From assembly GCA_030065915.1 (NCBI GenBank), contig JASJCQ010000025.1, positions 1 through 36,427 of the forward strand: 36,427 bases of DNA, read 5' to 3'. The translations under genes were made by a program, and so were the position numbers. The stretch is from Woeseiaceae bacterium (GTDB lineage: Bacteria; Pseudomonadota; Gammaproteobacteria; Steroidobacterales; Woeseiaceae). The notes under the pieces were generated by a model. That model was not told the DNA's origin. It saw only the letters and a program-made list of their open reading frames with translations, and did not search any database. Shown here in pieces: positions 1-9,921 of this stretch. Within the stretch, counting starts at the first letter, position 1. Each line of letters opens with the position of its first letter.

Positions 1-596
1 CCTTCACGGGCGAACTTCCTCAGACGCCTGAGCGCGACCTTGATGTTGCGCGTCCCGAGTTCGATGTTGTCGTCGAGATTGCGATACTGCCGTCGCTCCC
101 AGACCTTGACGCCGCGCCGGTTACCGCCGCTGGCAGAGCCCATTCGGATTCCTTCCGGGTTGTAACCGAAGGCGCCGAACGGTGAGGTACCGCCGGTACC
201 GATCCACTTGTTGCCGCCCTCGTGCCGTTCGTCCTGTTCCTCGAGGCGCTCCCGCAACGCTTTCATGAGTTCGTCGAAGCCGCCCATCGACTCGATCTTT
301 GCACGTTCTTCCTCACTCAAGTGCAGCTCGGACTGCTGCCGCAGCCAGTCGTCGGGAATCGACGCGAACAGGTCGCCGAGGTTGTCCTGCACGCCCTTGT
401 AGTAGGCGGCGAAGATGCGGTCAAAACGGTCAAGCTCGGACTCGTCCTTGACGAGCGTCGTACGCGCGAGGAAGTAAAACTGGTCGACGCTGAAGTCGGC
501 AAGCCCGGCCTGCATCCCTTCATGCAGCGTCAGCAACTCGGTGATGGAGGTCTTCATCCCACCTTCGCGCAGCATGAAGAAGAACGGAATCAACAT
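1..596 (-). CDS. VWA-domain (CoxE-like) protein, 3' end cut by window
   Basis: This is the N-terminal 198 codons of a protein that runs off the left edge. The protein begins MLIPFFFMLREGG and continues with a helical region rich in Asp, Glu and Arg, a run GTGGTSPFGAFGYNP near residue 135, and a stretch typical of the segment before the von Willebrand A domain (KVWERRQYRNLDDN, about residue 167). The VWA fold itself with its MIDAS metal site should lie outside the window. This N-terminal pattern is what I know from CoxE-like/VWA proteins that travel with MoxR ATPases, and a MoxR gene lies 75 bp upstream. Such pairs are thought to act as chaperone-like complexes inserting metals or remodelling partners; the client here is unknown. 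There is no strong Shine-Dalgarno sequence, but the family start motif (a short hydrophobic FF..LR stretch) supports this ATG. Confidence 0.8.
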   Translation of the reverse strand, partial: MLIPFFFMLREGGMKTSITELLTLHEGMQAGLADFSVDQFYFLARTTLVKDESELDRFDRIFAAYYKGVQDNLGDLFASIPDDWLRQQSELHLSEEERAKIESMGGFDELMKALRERLEEQDERHEGGNKWIGTGGTSPFGAFGYNPEGIRMGSASGGNRRGVKVWERRQYRNLDDNIELGTRNIKVALRRLRKFARE

Positions 597-671
597 GGCA
601 GGCGACCGGGCTGCCGCAGGTCGGTGTTGCGGTCAGCAGCTTCGACGGCGGCAGGTACGGAGTGCACGACC

Positions 672-1526
672 CTATTGCGACGACTGGCGATCCAGAAACA
701 CCAGTCGCTCGAAAAGATGCACGTCCTGCTCGTTCTTCAGCAAAGCGCCGTACATCGGCGGTATCGCCTTGCGCTTGTCGGTGCCGGTCAGCGCCTCGGG
801 CGGAATATCCTCAGCGAGCAACAACTTGATCCAGTCCAGCAGCTCGGACGTGGACGGTTTCTTCTTGAGACCCGGCACGTCCCTCACCTTGTAGAACGCA
901 CTCAGGGCGGCAGACAGCAGGTCTTGTTTCAGGTTCGGGAAGTGCACGTCGACGATGCTGGCCATCGTTTCCTGGTCCGGAAACTTGATGAAGTGGAAGA
1001 AACAGCGGCGCAGGAATGCGTCCGGCAATTCCTTCTCGTTGTTACTGGTGATGACCATGATCGGGCGGTGCTTCGCACGCACGAGCTGGCGGGTCTCGTA
1101 GACGTAGAATTCCATCCGATCCAGTTCCTGCAGCAGGTCGTTCGGGAATTCAATGTCGGCCTTGTCGATTTCGTCGATCAGCAATACCGGCTGTTCGTCG
1201 GATTCAAAGGCCTGCCAGATCTTGCCGTGGCGAATGTAATTGGCGATATCCTGTACCTTGTCGTCGCCGAGCTGCGAGTCGCGAAGGCGCGCGACCGCAT
1301 CGTATTCGTAGAGCCCCTGCTGCGCTTTTGTCGTCGACTTGATGTGCCATTCGAACAGTGGCTTGCCCAGCGACTTTGCCACTTCGATCGCCAGCTGGGT
1401 CTTGCCCGTGCCCGGCTCTCCTTTAACCAGAATCGGGCGAGCCAGCGTGACGGACGCGTTGACCGCCATCGTCAGGTCTTCCGTCGCGATGTAGCTGTCT
1501 GTTGTGTTGAATCGCTGGTCTGTCAT
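672..1526 (-). CDS. MoxR-family AAA+ ATPase
   Basis: This 284-residue protein is a cytoplasmic AAA+ ATPase of the MoxR group. Walker A is GEPGTGKT (residues 36-43). Walker B is LLIDEIDKAD, and an ITSNNEKELPDAFLRRC segment carries sensor 1 and the arginine finger region. MoxR proteins couple ATP hydrolysis to maturation of partner complexes and are usually encoded with VWA-domain proteins, as here (VWA gene 75 bp downstream). An AGGGA ribosome binding site precedes the ATG. It sits 58 bp after the penicillin-acylase gene and is probably co-transcribed with it and pyk. The AAA+ assignment is firm; the physiological client is not known. Confidence 0.92.
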   Translation of the reverse strand: MTDQRFNTTDSYIATEDLTMAVNASVTLARPILVKGEPGTGKTQLAIEVAKSLGKPLFEWHIKSTTKAQQGLYEYDAVARLRDSQLGDDKVQDIANYIRHGKIWQAFESDEQPVLLIDEIDKADIEFPNDLLQELDRMEFYVYETRQLVRAKHRPIMVITSNNEKELPDAFLRRCFFHFIKFPDQETMASIVDVHFPNLKQDLLSAALSAFYKVRDVPGLKKKPSTSELLDWIKLLLAEDIPPEALTGTDKRKAIPPMYGALLKNEQDVHLFERLVFLDRQSSQ

Positions 1527-1584
1527 GATGTCCCTGCGGTCTGTCCTCGCTACAGTCTAACGGCTGCTCGCGTCGGCACAATAG

Positions 1585-3942
1585 CTATTGCGCGGGTGCC
1601 AGTGTCAGTGTGTGACTCGTTGCGCCCGGCAGGAACGGGCTGGGAGTGCCTGAAACCCAGTCATCGTGACCGCTCCGATAGAATGGCGACATTGGGTGGC
1701 CGCTCTGACCGGTCGGCATCTGCATCAACCCGTTTTCCTCGTCGCCGGGTGCGACGGAGAATCGCTCGGACGCCCCGAAGTCGGGGCCCTGCGCCAGCGG
1801 CAGGTTTGCATCGCCGGGCAGCGATTCGCGGGGCATATCCAGCCAGCCTGATAACGAAGGCACAGCCCGGCTGATCGGATGAATGATCCGGGCCGTGTTG
1901 TACTCACCCCAGGTCCGTTCGGACAGCCCGCCGTCGAATCGCGTCTCGAAGAGCCGTATCGTCTCCTCGACCGCGCCGATCATCAATGCGTCCCAGCTGT
2001 CGAAGTTCCCCGGCAGCAGGTGATCGGGCTTCTGTGTCAGCAGTTGCCACAGTGGCTCTTCGAACTGGTTACTGATCAGGAGCCGGGCATCCTCACCGTG
2101 GACATCCCTGACCGGGGACATCAGCGCTTCGAACACTTTCTGCCTGACCTGCAGCCGGAAAGCCCTGACAAGCCGGTAGCCGACCGAGTCGCTGGAGGCT
2201 GCCGGGATCCATCTTTCGACCAACGCTCGATACTCGTCCAGCTCCGGGCCGGATGCTTCGATCGCATCGAGCAGCAAGTCGCGCCAGCGCTCGAGGAACA
2301 CGGCCCGGTGATCCCGCTGGATCTCAAGCATGTCCTCCGGAACGAACTGGTCTTTCTCGAAAAGACGGTCACGAATCTGTTTGGCGCGCGCCGCGAGATC
2401 GTAGCCGCCGTCGCCGATCTTCTGAAGCGCGTCACCGTTGACGACACGCGCGTTCGCCGTCCAGATGCGCTGCGACTCAGGATTCACGACGCGAGGGTAG
2501 TCGTCCGCGGCGAGCCAGTCGACCCAGCCGCCCCCGGTGCTCCAGTCCGACGGCACCATCGGGTCGTACGCGCTGCGCACCGGAATCTGCCCGGCGATGC
2601 TCCAGCCGATATTGCCGTCGGCGTCACCGGCGACGAAATTCTGCGGCGGCATGCCCATCGTGTTTGCCACGTCGAGGGCGGCCTCGAGGCTTCCGACGGT
2701 CTCGAGTTCGATGATCTTCAGATTGACAGCGCGCGGGCTGTGCGCGAGCCACCGCACAGCGATTTCGCCACCGTTGAAATCGGCCTGGTCGTCGACCGGC
2801 CCCCAGCGCGTCTCCCGGATCGTGTACTCGACCGGCTCGTCGTCCTTGACGTTGATTGTCTCGGTGTATCGAGTGAAGGCCTCGTCACCGTCCGGCGTCT
2901 GGTAGGTGTCGGGAGCAACGCCGGGCTTTACGATGACAGCGTCAGACCAGTCGCCATAACTGTTGGTGTAACCCCAGGCAACGCTGCCATTGCTTCCCGC
3001 TACGACGAGCGGAGAGCCGGGCAGCGACACCCCGGTGACGTCGATTGCGGACTCGCCGGTCGTTATGAGGCGCGCCTGGTAGTAGATGTTCGGGACCGAA
3101 AGCCCAAGATGCATGTCGTTGGATACCAGGGCGCGGCCACTGTCTGTCAGCGCGCCGCTGACCGCCCAGTTGTTGCTGCCGTTCAGCGGCGGTCGGCCTT
3201 TCTCTGTGGCCTCCGGCGGAACCAGTTCGACATCGCGAATCGAGAAATCGCTGGCCGCCGGCATGGCGTTCGCCGCAAGCGGCCCGCCCATGATGGGTGC
3301 ATCCCACTCGGTACCGGTCGGATACAGCCACGCATAGACGTTCGGTGGCAATACCGCCTTTGCGCGTCCACGTTGCACATCCCGCCGGGCACGATCGTCG
3401 TTCAACTGCATGAACATGGCATAGACGACGACAATCGTGTCCTCCGTGACCCATTCGCGAGGCTGCTCGCGCAGCAACAGGTATTCGAAGGGACGAGCGG
3501 ACAGGTTCTGAAGGCCTGCATTCACGCCGTCGGCGTAAGCGTCAAGGACGGCAAGCTCATTCGCCGTCAGTCCCTGCATTGCGGCCTGCGCGCGCGCCCG
3601 GAAACGATGAAAGCGATAGCGTTTGTCCACGTCGATGGCTGCCGCGCCGAATATCTCGGACAACTCGCCGGCGGCCTGTCGGCGAATCAGGTCCATCTGG
3701 AAGAACCGGTCCTGGCCGTGTACGAATCCGGTGGCGAACGCGAGGTCGCGGCGGGATTCAGCCCGAATCGTCGGTATGCCCTGATCGTCGCGTTCGATGG
3801 TGACTGTGTTGTCGATGCCCTCGAGGACGAACTCCCCGTCCAGCACCGGGAGACTGCTGCGAACCATCCACCACGCGGTAAACGCGACGATCATCACGAC
3901 TGACGCGAAACCGAAAATCAGCCGGAGCAGCCAGGTCCTCAT
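1585..3942 (-). CDS. Penicillin acylase family protein (Ntn hydrolase)
   Basis: This 785-residue protein has a single N-terminal hydrophobic segment (residues about 5-27) that acts as a signal peptide or membrane anchor. Next comes the alpha-subunit region with the family pattern DDQGIPTIRAESRRDLAFATG and FVHGQDRFFQMDLIRRQAAGE. The autoproteolytic site is at GSNNWAVSG; Ser256 is the expected new N-terminal nucleophile of the beta chain. These enzymes hydrolyse amides in the periplasm, for example beta-lactam side chains or acyl-homoserine lactones; substrate cannot be read from sequence. The GGAG ribosome binding site overlaps the pyk stop region and only one base separates the two genes, so translation is probably coupled to pyk, an odd partner for a secreted amidase. 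Confidence 0.92.
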   Translation of the reverse strand: MRTWLLRLIFGFASVVMIVAFTAWWMVRSSLPVLDGEFVLEGIDNTVTIERDDQGIPTIRAESRRDLAFATGFVHGQDRFFQMDLIRRQAAGELSEIFGAAAIDVDKRYRFHRFRARAQAAMQGLTANELAVLDAYADGVNAGLQNLSARPFEYLLLREQPREWVTEDTIVVVYAMFMQLNDDRARRDVQRGRAKAVLPPNVYAWLYPTGTEWDAPIMGGPLAANAMPAASDFSIRDVELVPPEATEKGRPPLNGSNNWAVSGALTDSGRALVSNDMHLGLSVPNIYYQARLITTGESAIDVTGVSLPGSPLVVAGSNGSVAWGYTNSYGDWSDAVIVKPGVAPDTYQTPDGDEAFTRYTETINVKDDEPVEYTIRETRWGPVDDQADFNGGEIAVRWLAHSPRAVNLKIIELETVGSLEAALDVANTMGMPPQNFVAGDADGNIGWSIAGQIPVRSAYDPMVPSDWSTGGGWVDWLAADDYPRVVNPESQRIWTANARVVNGDALQKIGDGGYDLAARAKQIRDRLFEKDQFVPEDMLEIQRDHRAVFLERWRDLLLDAIEASGPELDEYRALVERWIPAASSDSVGYRLVRAFRLQVRQKVFEALMSPVRDVHGEDARLLISNQFEEPLWQLLTQKPDHLLPGNFDSWDALMIGAVEETIRLFETRFDGGLSERTWGEYNTARIIHPISRAVPSLSGWLDMPRESLPGDANLPLAQGPDFGASERFSVAPGDEENGLMQMPTGQSGHPMSPFYRSGHDDWVSGTPSPFLPGATSHTLTLAPAQ

Positions 3943-3943
3943 G

Positions 3944-5383
3944 CTACTCCGAGCTAGTGACCTTGAGGATTTTCATGGCATTGGTGCCGCCCGAGATGCC
4001 GTGCATGTCGCCTTTCGTGAAAATGACGAGGTCGCCGATCGACACGAGGTCCTTCTCGAGCATGGCGTCGAAGATGTCCCGATACAGCTGCCAGACCTTC
4101 TCGGTACTGACCAGCGGAAACGCGACCGGGTAGACACCGCGGTACATTGTGACTCGGCGACGAGTCTCCTCATGCGGAGTCAGTGCGAAAATCGGTATAT
4201 CGGACCGTATCCTCGACATCCACTTCGCCGTCGAACCGGACTCCGTTAACGCGATGATCGCAGAGACGTCGAGATGGTTGGCGGTGTACATGACTGCCAT
4301 CGCGATTGCCTCGTCTACGTACTCAAAGTTCTCCCCGAGCCGGTGCGTCGTCTGTCGCTTGGTCAGCTGGAACTTCTCGGCGCCCTGGCACACCTGCGCC
4401 ATCGCCTCTATCGCCTGCACGGGGTGCTTGCCGACCGCCGTCTCACCGGACAGCATGACAGCGTCCGTGCCGTCCATGACGGCGTTCGACACGTCCGAAA
4501 CTTCTGCGCGCGTCGGGATCTTGTGCTCGATCATGGACTCCATCATCTGGGTCGCCGTGATCACGATGCGACTGGACTTGCGGGCCTGGCGGATCAGTCG
4601 CTTCTGAATACCGGTGAGCTCCGTGTAGCCCATCTCGACGCCGAGGTCGCCGCGAGCGACCATGATGACGTCGGAGGCCTCGATAATGGAGTCGATGTTC
4701 TCGACCGCTTCCGTACGTTCGACCTTGGCGACGATATGGCCCTCGCCGCCCGCCTCGCGGAACAGTCTGCGGGCCTCCTCGACGTCTTCGCCAGTACGCA
4801 CGAAAGACACCGCGAGGAAGTCCATGTTGAGTTCGGCCGCGAGCTTGATGTTCTCTTTGTCGACCTCGGTCAGCGCGGGTGCCGACAGTCCGCCCCCCTT
4901 CTTATTGATGCCCTTGTTGTCCGATAGCTTGCCGCCCGATACGACCGTCGTGTGTATGCGCGTTCCTTCAACGCTATCGACCTGGAGTACGATAAGCCCA
5001 TCGTTGAGCAGCAACATGTCGCCTTTCTCGACGTCCTGGTGCAGCGTATCGAGCGCGACACCCACGCCTTCATGGTTGCCGCCCTCACGGTCGAATGTGC
5101 TGTCGAGGAAGAAAGACTCACCCTCGTCCAGCATCACGCAGCTATCTTCGAACCGGCAAACGCGGATCTTCGGCCCCTGGAGGTCGCCCATCATGCCGAT
5201 TTCCCGACCCACTTCGCTGGCAGCCTCGCGAACCATTTGGGCACGCATGCGATGATCGTCGGCATGACCGTGCGAGAAGTTGATACGGACGACGTCCAGA
5301 CCGGCCGTCATCATATCTTTAAGGACCTTTTTGTCGTCGGTGGCCGGTCCAAGCGTGGCGACGATCTTCGTTCTTCTAAACAT
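3944..5383 (-). CDS. pyk: Pyruvate kinase
   Basis: This 479-residue protein converts phosphoenolpyruvate and ADP to pyruvate and ATP. It starts MFRRTKIVATLGPA, with RINFSHG following. The catalytic and metal region includes KVERTEAVENID and VMVARGDLGVEMG, then the classic ITATQMMESM and PTRAEVSDVSNAVMDGTDAVMLSGETA. The C-terminal domain is complete. Length fits bacterial PykA/PykF enzymes. It is the last glycolytic gene of the tkt-gap-pgk-pyk run but is separated from pgk by 233 bp containing a hairpin, so it may have its own promoter. A TATAAT hexamer ends only seven bases before the ATG and no Shine-Dalgarno sequence is visible, raising the possibility of a leaderless transcript. Confidence 0.97.
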   Translation of the reverse strand: MFRRTKIVATLGPATDDKKVLKDMMTAGLDVVRINFSHGHADDHRMRAQMVREAASEVGREIGMMGDLQGPKIRVCRFEDSCVMLDEGESFFLDSTFDREGGNHEGVGVALDTLHQDVEKGDMLLLNDGLIVLQVDSVEGTRIHTTVVSGGKLSDNKGINKKGGGLSAPALTEVDKENIKLAAELNMDFLAVSFVRTGEDVEEARRLFREAGGEGHIVAKVERTEAVENIDSIIEASDVIMVARGDLGVEMGYTELTGIQKRLIRQARKSSRIVITATQMMESMIEHKIPTRAEVSDVSNAVMDGTDAVMLSGETAVGKHPVQAIEAMAQVCQGAEKFQLTKRQTTHRLGENFEYVDEAIAMAVMYTANHLDVSAIIALTESGSTAKWMSRIRSDIPIFALTPHEETRRRVTMYRGVYPVAFPLVSTEKVWQLYRDIFDAMLEKDLVSIGDLVIFTKGDMHGISGGTNAMKILKVTSSE

Positions 5384-5390
5384 GCGCGAA

Positions 5391-5396
5391 ATTATA
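5391..5396 (-). promoter_or_regulatory. Candidate -10 box of pyk (leaderless start possible)
   Basis: On the minus strand a perfect TATAAT is followed by seven bases and then the pyk ATG. A transcript from it would begin at or within a base or two of the start codon. No convincing -35 hexamer lies 16-18 bp upstream, so this is only a candidate. Confidence 0.35.
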
Positions 5397-5552
5397 CATA
5401 TCCGTGTTACGGCCGTATGTCGGAGTTTGAGTGCACCTGAACGGTGCGGCGGCCGCGCAACGACGCGGCATTTGGCCTCGACTGAAATGAAACTTGTTGA
5501 TTTTTAGGGGCTTACTCGAGAAGGCATGTCGCGAGCCCGGCATTCGGGCGAC

Positions 5553-5583
5553 GAAACCGGCACTGAGTCTCAGCGCCGGCTTC
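5553..5583 (-). terminator. Hairpin downstream of pgk, weak terminator
   Basis: The inverted repeat CCGGC-A-CTGA / TCAG-C-GCCGG (5557-5579, three-base loop, one A-C mismatch) is extended by GAA/TTC. In the pgk direction it is followed only by a short run of T, so it may attenuate rather than fully stop transcription into pyk. A second, weaker hairpin (GCCC/GGGC with GTC/GAC) follows at about 5527-5552. Confidence 0.45.
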
Positions 5584-5616
5584 GCGACTGTCCCGCCTGA
5601 AGGAGTGTCCGGCGAC

Positions 5617-6792
5617 TTAGTTTGCCGCCCTTCTCTCGAGCATCGCTACGGCGGGTAATGTCTTGCCTTCCACGAATTCGAGGAATGCGCCGCCGCCTGT
5701 CGAAATGTAGGAGATGCGATCCGCGACGGCGTACTTGTCGATAGCGGCGAGCGTGTCGCCTCCACCGGCTACCGAGAAGGCCGCCGAGTCGGCAATCGCC
5801 TCGGATACCGCTTGCGTCCCGGCGCCGAATGCATCGAACTCGAATACCCCAACGGGCCCGTTCCAGATCACCGTTCCCGCAGACGCGATGATGTCGGCGA
5901 ACTGTTTCGATGTCTCCGGGCCGATGTCGAGAATCATGTCGTTCTGGCCAACCTCGTCAATTGCACAGATCTTGGCGGTCGCGTCGGCAGAAAACTCGTC
6001 AGCGACGACGACGTCAACCGGAACGGGTATGTCCGCCCTGCCCTCGCCGCCCTTCGCGAGATCGCTGGCTGTGTCCAGCATATCGGCCTCGTGCAGCGAC
6101 TTGCCGACGCCATGACCCGCCGCGGCAATGAACGTATTGGCAATTCCGCCACCGACGATCAGGTGATCGACAATACCAGCCAGCGCGTCGAGAACGGTCA
6201 GCTTGGTAGACACCTTTGAACCACCGACGATAGCGACCATCGGGCGTTTCGGGTTGTCCAGCGCCTTGCCCAGCGCATCGAGTTCGGCTGATAGCAGTGG
6301 CCCGGCACAGGCGACCGGAGCGACATCTCCAACTCCACAGGTACTCGACTGCGCGCGGTGCGCCGTGCCGAATGCGTCCATGACGTAGATGTCACACAGC
6401 GCTGCCATCTTGCCGGCCAGTTCCGCGTCGTTCGCCTTTTCACCGCTCAGGAATCGCACGTTCTCCAGCAACTTGATCTGTCCCGGCTGGCAATCGACGC
6501 CGTCGATCCAGTCCTTGACAAGCTCGACCTCGACACCGAGCAGGCTGCCGATATGAGCCGCCACCGGAGCCAGCGAAAACTTCTCCTCCGGCTGGCCTTC
6601 CTTCGGCCGTCCGAGATGGGACATGACCATGATGGCAGCGCCCGCATCCAGGGCCGCCTTGAGTGTAGGCAGGGCTGCGCGAATGCGAGCGTCACTGGTG
6701 ATTACGCCGTCAGAGACAGGCACGTTCAGATCCTGGCGGATAAGAACGCGCTTGCCACTCAGGTCCAGGTCTGTCATACGGATAAAGCTCAT
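5617..6792 (-). CDS. pgk: Phosphoglycerate kinase
   Basis: This 391-residue cytoplasmic enzyme transfers phosphate from 1,3-bisphosphoglycerate to ADP. The N-terminal domain carries [26 protein letters not shown] and LLENVRF. The hinge has [17 protein letters not shown] sequence. The nucleotide domain has [12 protein letters not shown] and the C-terminal GGGDTLAAI and [14 protein letters not shown]. Length matches bacterial Pgk. GGAG precedes the ATG. It lies 37 bp after gap, in the same operon, and feeds pyk further downstream via enzymes encoded elsewhere. Confidence 0.97.
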   Translation of the reverse strand: MSFIRMTDLDLSGKRVLIRQDLNVPVSDGVITSDARIRAALPTLKAALDAGAAIMVMSHLGRPKEGQPEEKFSLAPVAAHIGSLLGVEVELVKDWIDGVDCQPGQIKLLENVRFLSGEKANDAELAGKMAALCDIYVMDAFGTAHRAQSSTCGVGDVAPVACAGPLLSAELDALGKALDNPKRPMVAIVGGSKVSTKLTVLDALAGIVDHLIVGGGIANTFIAAAGHGVGKSLHEADMLDTASDLAKGGEGRADIPVPVDVVVADEFSADATAKICAIDEVGQNDMILDIGPETSKQFADIIASAGTVIWNGPVGVFEFDAFGAGTQAVSEAIADSAAFSVAGGGDTLAAIDKYAVADRISYISTGGGAFLEFVEGKTLPAVAMLERRAAN

Positions 6793-6829
6793 AGAGACTC
6801 CGTTGCCGATTGGGCCGATTGCCTGGCGA

Positions 6830-7843
6830 CTACTTTGCGTTCATTAACGCAACGGTCGTGTCGAGCATCCTGCAAGAGAAGCCCCACTCGTTGTCGTACC
6901 ACGAGATGACCTTGACGCAGGTGCCATCGATGACCTTCGTCAGCGTCGAGTCGTAGGTCGACGACGCCGGGTTGTGGTTGAAGTCGACGGATACCAGCGG
7001 CTCCTCGTTATACGCCAGGACACCCTTCAGCGGACCTTCGCTGGCAGCCTTCAGCAGGCTGTTGATCTCGTCGATGGACGTCTCTCGCTCGGCAACGAAC
7101 GTGAGGTCGACCGCCGAGACGTTGATCGTCGGTACACGCATCGAGAAACCGTCGAGCTTGCCGTTCAGATCGGGCAGTACGAGGCCGACGGCCTTTGCCG
7201 CACCCGTGCTCGTCGGGATCTGGGACATCGTGCCGGAACGCGCGCGGCGCAGGTCCTTGTGGTAGACGTCCGTCAATACCTGGTCGTTCGTGTACGCGTG
7301 AATCGTCGTCATGATGCCGTGCTTGACGCCAATCGCTTCATGCAGCGGCTTGACGAGCGGTGCGAGGCAGTTGGTGGTGCAGGACGCGTTCGAGATAACG
7401 GTATCGGACGCGCTCAACGTGTCGTCGTTGACGCCATAGACAATCGTGTTGTCGACGTCGGCACCGCCAGGAGCAGAAATGATGACTTTCTTTGCGCCTC
7501 CGGCGATGTGCTGGCCGGCCGCTTCCTTGGTACGGAACAGACCGGTGCACTCGAGTACCACGTCGACTCCGAGGTCACCCCACGGCAGCTTCGAGGGATC
7601 GCGTTCCGAGAAAACCTTGATGCGGTCGCCGTTGACGATGATATCGCCGCCGTCTACCTCGACCGTGGCATCGAACTTGCCGTGTGCCGTGTCGTAGCGC
7701 GTCAGGTGCGCGTTCGTGTTTGCGTCGCCCAGGTCATTGATCGCGACGACGTCGAACTCGCTCTTGCGACCGAGCTCGTGGATAGCGCGGACGATCTGGC
7801 GCCCGATTCGGCCGTAGCCGTTGATACCAATCTTAATTGCCAT
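6830..7843 (-). CDS. gap: Glyceraldehyde-3-phosphate dehydrogenase, type I
   Basis: This 337-residue enzyme oxidises and phosphorylates glyceraldehyde-3-phosphate. The N-terminal Rossmann motif is [16 protein letters not shown]. The catalytic cysteine is Cys155 in [12 protein letters not shown]. The expected downstream signatures [30 protein letters not shown] and [12 protein letters not shown] are all present. The segment [22 protein letters not shown] resembles enzymes encoded in tkt-gap-pgk clusters of autotrophs and methanotrophs as well as heterotrophs. It has a strong AGGAG ribosome binding site 59 bp downstream of tkt. Confidence 0.97.
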   Translation of the reverse strand: MAIKIGINGYGRIGRQIVRAIHELGRKSEFDVVAINDLGDANTNAHLTRYDTAHGKFDATVEVDGGDIIVNGDRIKVFSERDPSKLPWGDLGVDVVLECTGLFRTKEAAGQHIAGGAKKVIISAPGGADVDNTIVYGVNDDTLSASDTVISNASCTTNCLAPLVKPLHEAIGVKHGIMTTIHAYTNDQVLTDVYHKDLRRARSGTMSQIPTSTGAAKAVGLVLPDLNGKLDGFSMRVPTINVSAVDLTFVAERETSIDEINSLLKAASEGPLKGVLAYNEEPLVSVDFNHNPASSTYDSTLTKVIDGTCVKVISWYDNEWGFSCRMLDTTVALMNAK

Positions 7844-7902
7844 GAAATTCTCCTGTTACAGCTAGACCCGAAACGGGCAATCCATCCAAGTAATAAAGCT
7901 CT

Positions 7903-9921
7903 TCAACTCATTACGGAACGGGCAACGTCGACAACGTTGTCCGCTGAGAAACCAAAATGCTCAAACAATTCACCGGCTGGCGCCGACTCGCCGAATGTCG
8001 TCATGCCAATGACCTGCCCCGCCGGTCCGACGTAGCGGTACCAACTGTCGGGAACGCCGGCCTCGATTGCTATACGTTTTTGTACTGAACTCGGTAGTAC
8101 CGATTCCCGATAGTGCTCATCCTGCGCATCGAATACCGACGCGCAGGGCATGGACACCACCCGCACGCCGACACCTTCGGCCGCCAGGCGCCCGGCCGCG
8201 TCCATCGCCAACGCGACTTCGGAGCCGGTTGCTAAAAGTATAAGGTCGAGCGCGTCCTCTTCCATGCGCAGCACGTAACCGCCGCGCTGGATGGCACGAA
8301 CCTGCTGTTCGTCGCGCTGCTGGTGCGGCAGACCCTGGCGCGACAACACGAGACTTGTGGGTCCGTCCGATCGTTCGATCGCGTCGCGCCATGCGACGAT
8401 CGTCTCAACCGCGTCGCACGGACGCCAGACGCGCATGTTCGGCATGATCCTGAGCGATGCCAGGTGTTCCACGGGTTGGTGCGTTGGACCGTCTTCACCG
8501 AGGCCAATCGAATCGTGTGTGTAGACGAGGATGTTCTGAATCCGCATCAGCGCCGCGAGGCGCAGCGCGTTGCGTGCGTAGTCCGAGAACACGAGGAAGG
8601 TACCTGAATACGGGATGATGCCGCCATGCAGGCGCATACCGTTGCCTATCGCGGTCATGCCGAATTCGCGCACGCCAAAGTAGATGTAGTTGCCGGCCGC
8701 GTTCTCGGGAGTGACCACCTCCGAACCGCCATGCAGTGTCAGGTTGGAGCCCGTCAGGTCAGCGGACCCGCCAGCGAGTTCCGGCAGTGCACCGGCCAGC
8801 TTGTTCAACGCCACCAGGGAGGCCTTGCGAGTGGCCATGGACTCGCCTTCGCTGGCCACGGCCGCGATCGCCTCGTCGGCGACTGCTGCCCAGTCTTCCG
8901 GCAACGCGCCGTCCATGCGGCGCTCGAAGTCGGCCGCCTTCTGCGGCTCCTGCGCAGCATAAGCGTCGAAACGTGCGCGCCAGGCCGCCTCCGCGGCTGC
9001 ACCTTCGGATTTCCTGTCCCACGCAGAAACGACATCGTCGGGCACCTCGAACGGCGCAGCCGTCCAGCCGAGTTCCTCGCGCGCCGCTGCTATTTCTTCG
9101 TCACCGAGCGGTGATCCGTGCGTCGACGCCGTGCCTTGCTTGTTCGGGGCGCCGAAACCGATCACGGTCTTGCAGCAAATCAGCGTCGGCTGTGACGTGT
9201 TCGCCGTTGCAGCATCCACCGCCGCAGCGATCGCGTCCGCGTCATGACCGTCGACATCGGGGATCACGTGCCAGCCGTAGGATTCGAAGCGCTTGACGGT
9301 GTCGTCAGCGAACCATCCGTCGACCTCACCGTCGATCGAGATGTTGTTGTCGTCGTAGAACGCGATGAGCTTGCCGAGTTTGAGCGTGCCGGCCAGCGAG
9401 CAGGCCTCGTGGGAAATGCCCTCCATCATGCAGCCATCGCCCAGGAACACCCACGTCTTGTGATCGACGATCGTGTGCTCATCGGTATTGAATTCAGCCG
9501 CCAGCATTTTCTCCGCGAGTGCCATACCGACGGCATTGCTGATGCCCTGCCCCAGCGGTCCGGTTGTCGTCTCGACGCCGAGTTCCGGCTCGTATTCGGG
9601 GTGCCCCGCCGTGCGGTAACCCATCTGTCTGAAGTTCCTGAGCTCATCCATCGACAGCGGATAGCCAGTCAGGTGCAGCAGGCTGTAGAGCAGCATGGAG
9701 CCGTGCCCGTTCGACAGAACGAACCGATCCCGATCGGCCCATTCGGGGTTACCGGGGTTGTGTTTCATGTGGTCGCGCCACAGCACCTCGGCGATATCCG
9801 CCATGCCCATCGGCGCGCCCGGATGCCCGGAATTCGCGGCCTGCACGGCGTCCATACTCAGGGCACGGATAGCATTGGCAAGCTTTCGGCGGCTGGGCGC
9901 GGCTGGGTTTGTGTCTGACAT
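7903..9921 (-). CDS. tkt: Transketolase
   Basis: This 672-residue thiamine-diphosphate enzyme moves two-carbon units in the non-oxidative pentose phosphate pathway. Visible motifs are [24 protein letters not shown], the ThDP-binding [13 protein letters not shown]...DDNNISIDG, the pyrimidine-domain [12 protein letters not shown] and [13 protein letters not shown], and [18 protein letters not shown]. The frame stays open further upstream to an ATG at 10047, but that extension lacks family similarity. The start at [18 protein letters not shown] gives a length close to E. coli TktA (663 residues). It is the first gene of the glycolytic operon and is divergent from metK. Confidence 0.96.
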   Translation of the reverse strand: MSDTNPAAPSRRKLANAIRALSMDAVQAANSGHPGAPMGMADIAEVLWRDHMKHNPGNPEWADRDRFVLSNGHGSMLLYSLLHLTGYPLSMDELRNFRQMGYRTAGHPEYEPELGVETTTGPLGQGISNAVGMALAEKMLAAEFNTDEHTIVDHKTWVFLGDGCMMEGISHEACSLAGTLKLGKLIAFYDDNNISIDGEVDGWFADDTVKRFESYGWHVIPDVDGHDADAIAAAVDAATANTSQPTLICCKTVIGFGAPNKQGTASTHGSPLGDEEIAAAREELGWTAAPFEVPDDVVSAWDRKSEGAAAEAAWRARFDAYAAQEPQKAADFERRMDGALPEDWAAVADEAIAAVASEGESMATRKASLVALNKLAGALPELAGGSADLTGSNLTLHGGSEVVTPENAAGNYIYFGVREFGMTAIGNGMRLHGGIIPYSGTFLVFSDYARNALRLAALMRIQNILVYTHDSIGLGEDGPTHQPVEHLASLRIMPNMRVWRPCDAVETIVAWRDAIERSDGPTSLVLSRQGLPHQQRDEQQVRAIQRGGYVLRMEEDALDLILLATGSEVALAMDAAGRLAAEGVGVRVVSMPCASVFDAQDEHYRESVLPSSVQKRIAIEAGVPDSWYRYVGPAGQVIGMTTFGESAPAGELFEHFGFSADNVVDVARSVMS

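Noticed and set aside
222..1874. A 550-codon plus-strand open frame
   Set aside because: It is antisense to the VWA, MoxR and penicillin-acylase genes, which have clear domains; its protein is Val/Arg-rich and shows no family motif.
1879..3903. A 674-codon plus-strand open frame
   Set aside because: It is the exact antisense of the penicillin-acylase gene, a common effect of high-GC codon bias.
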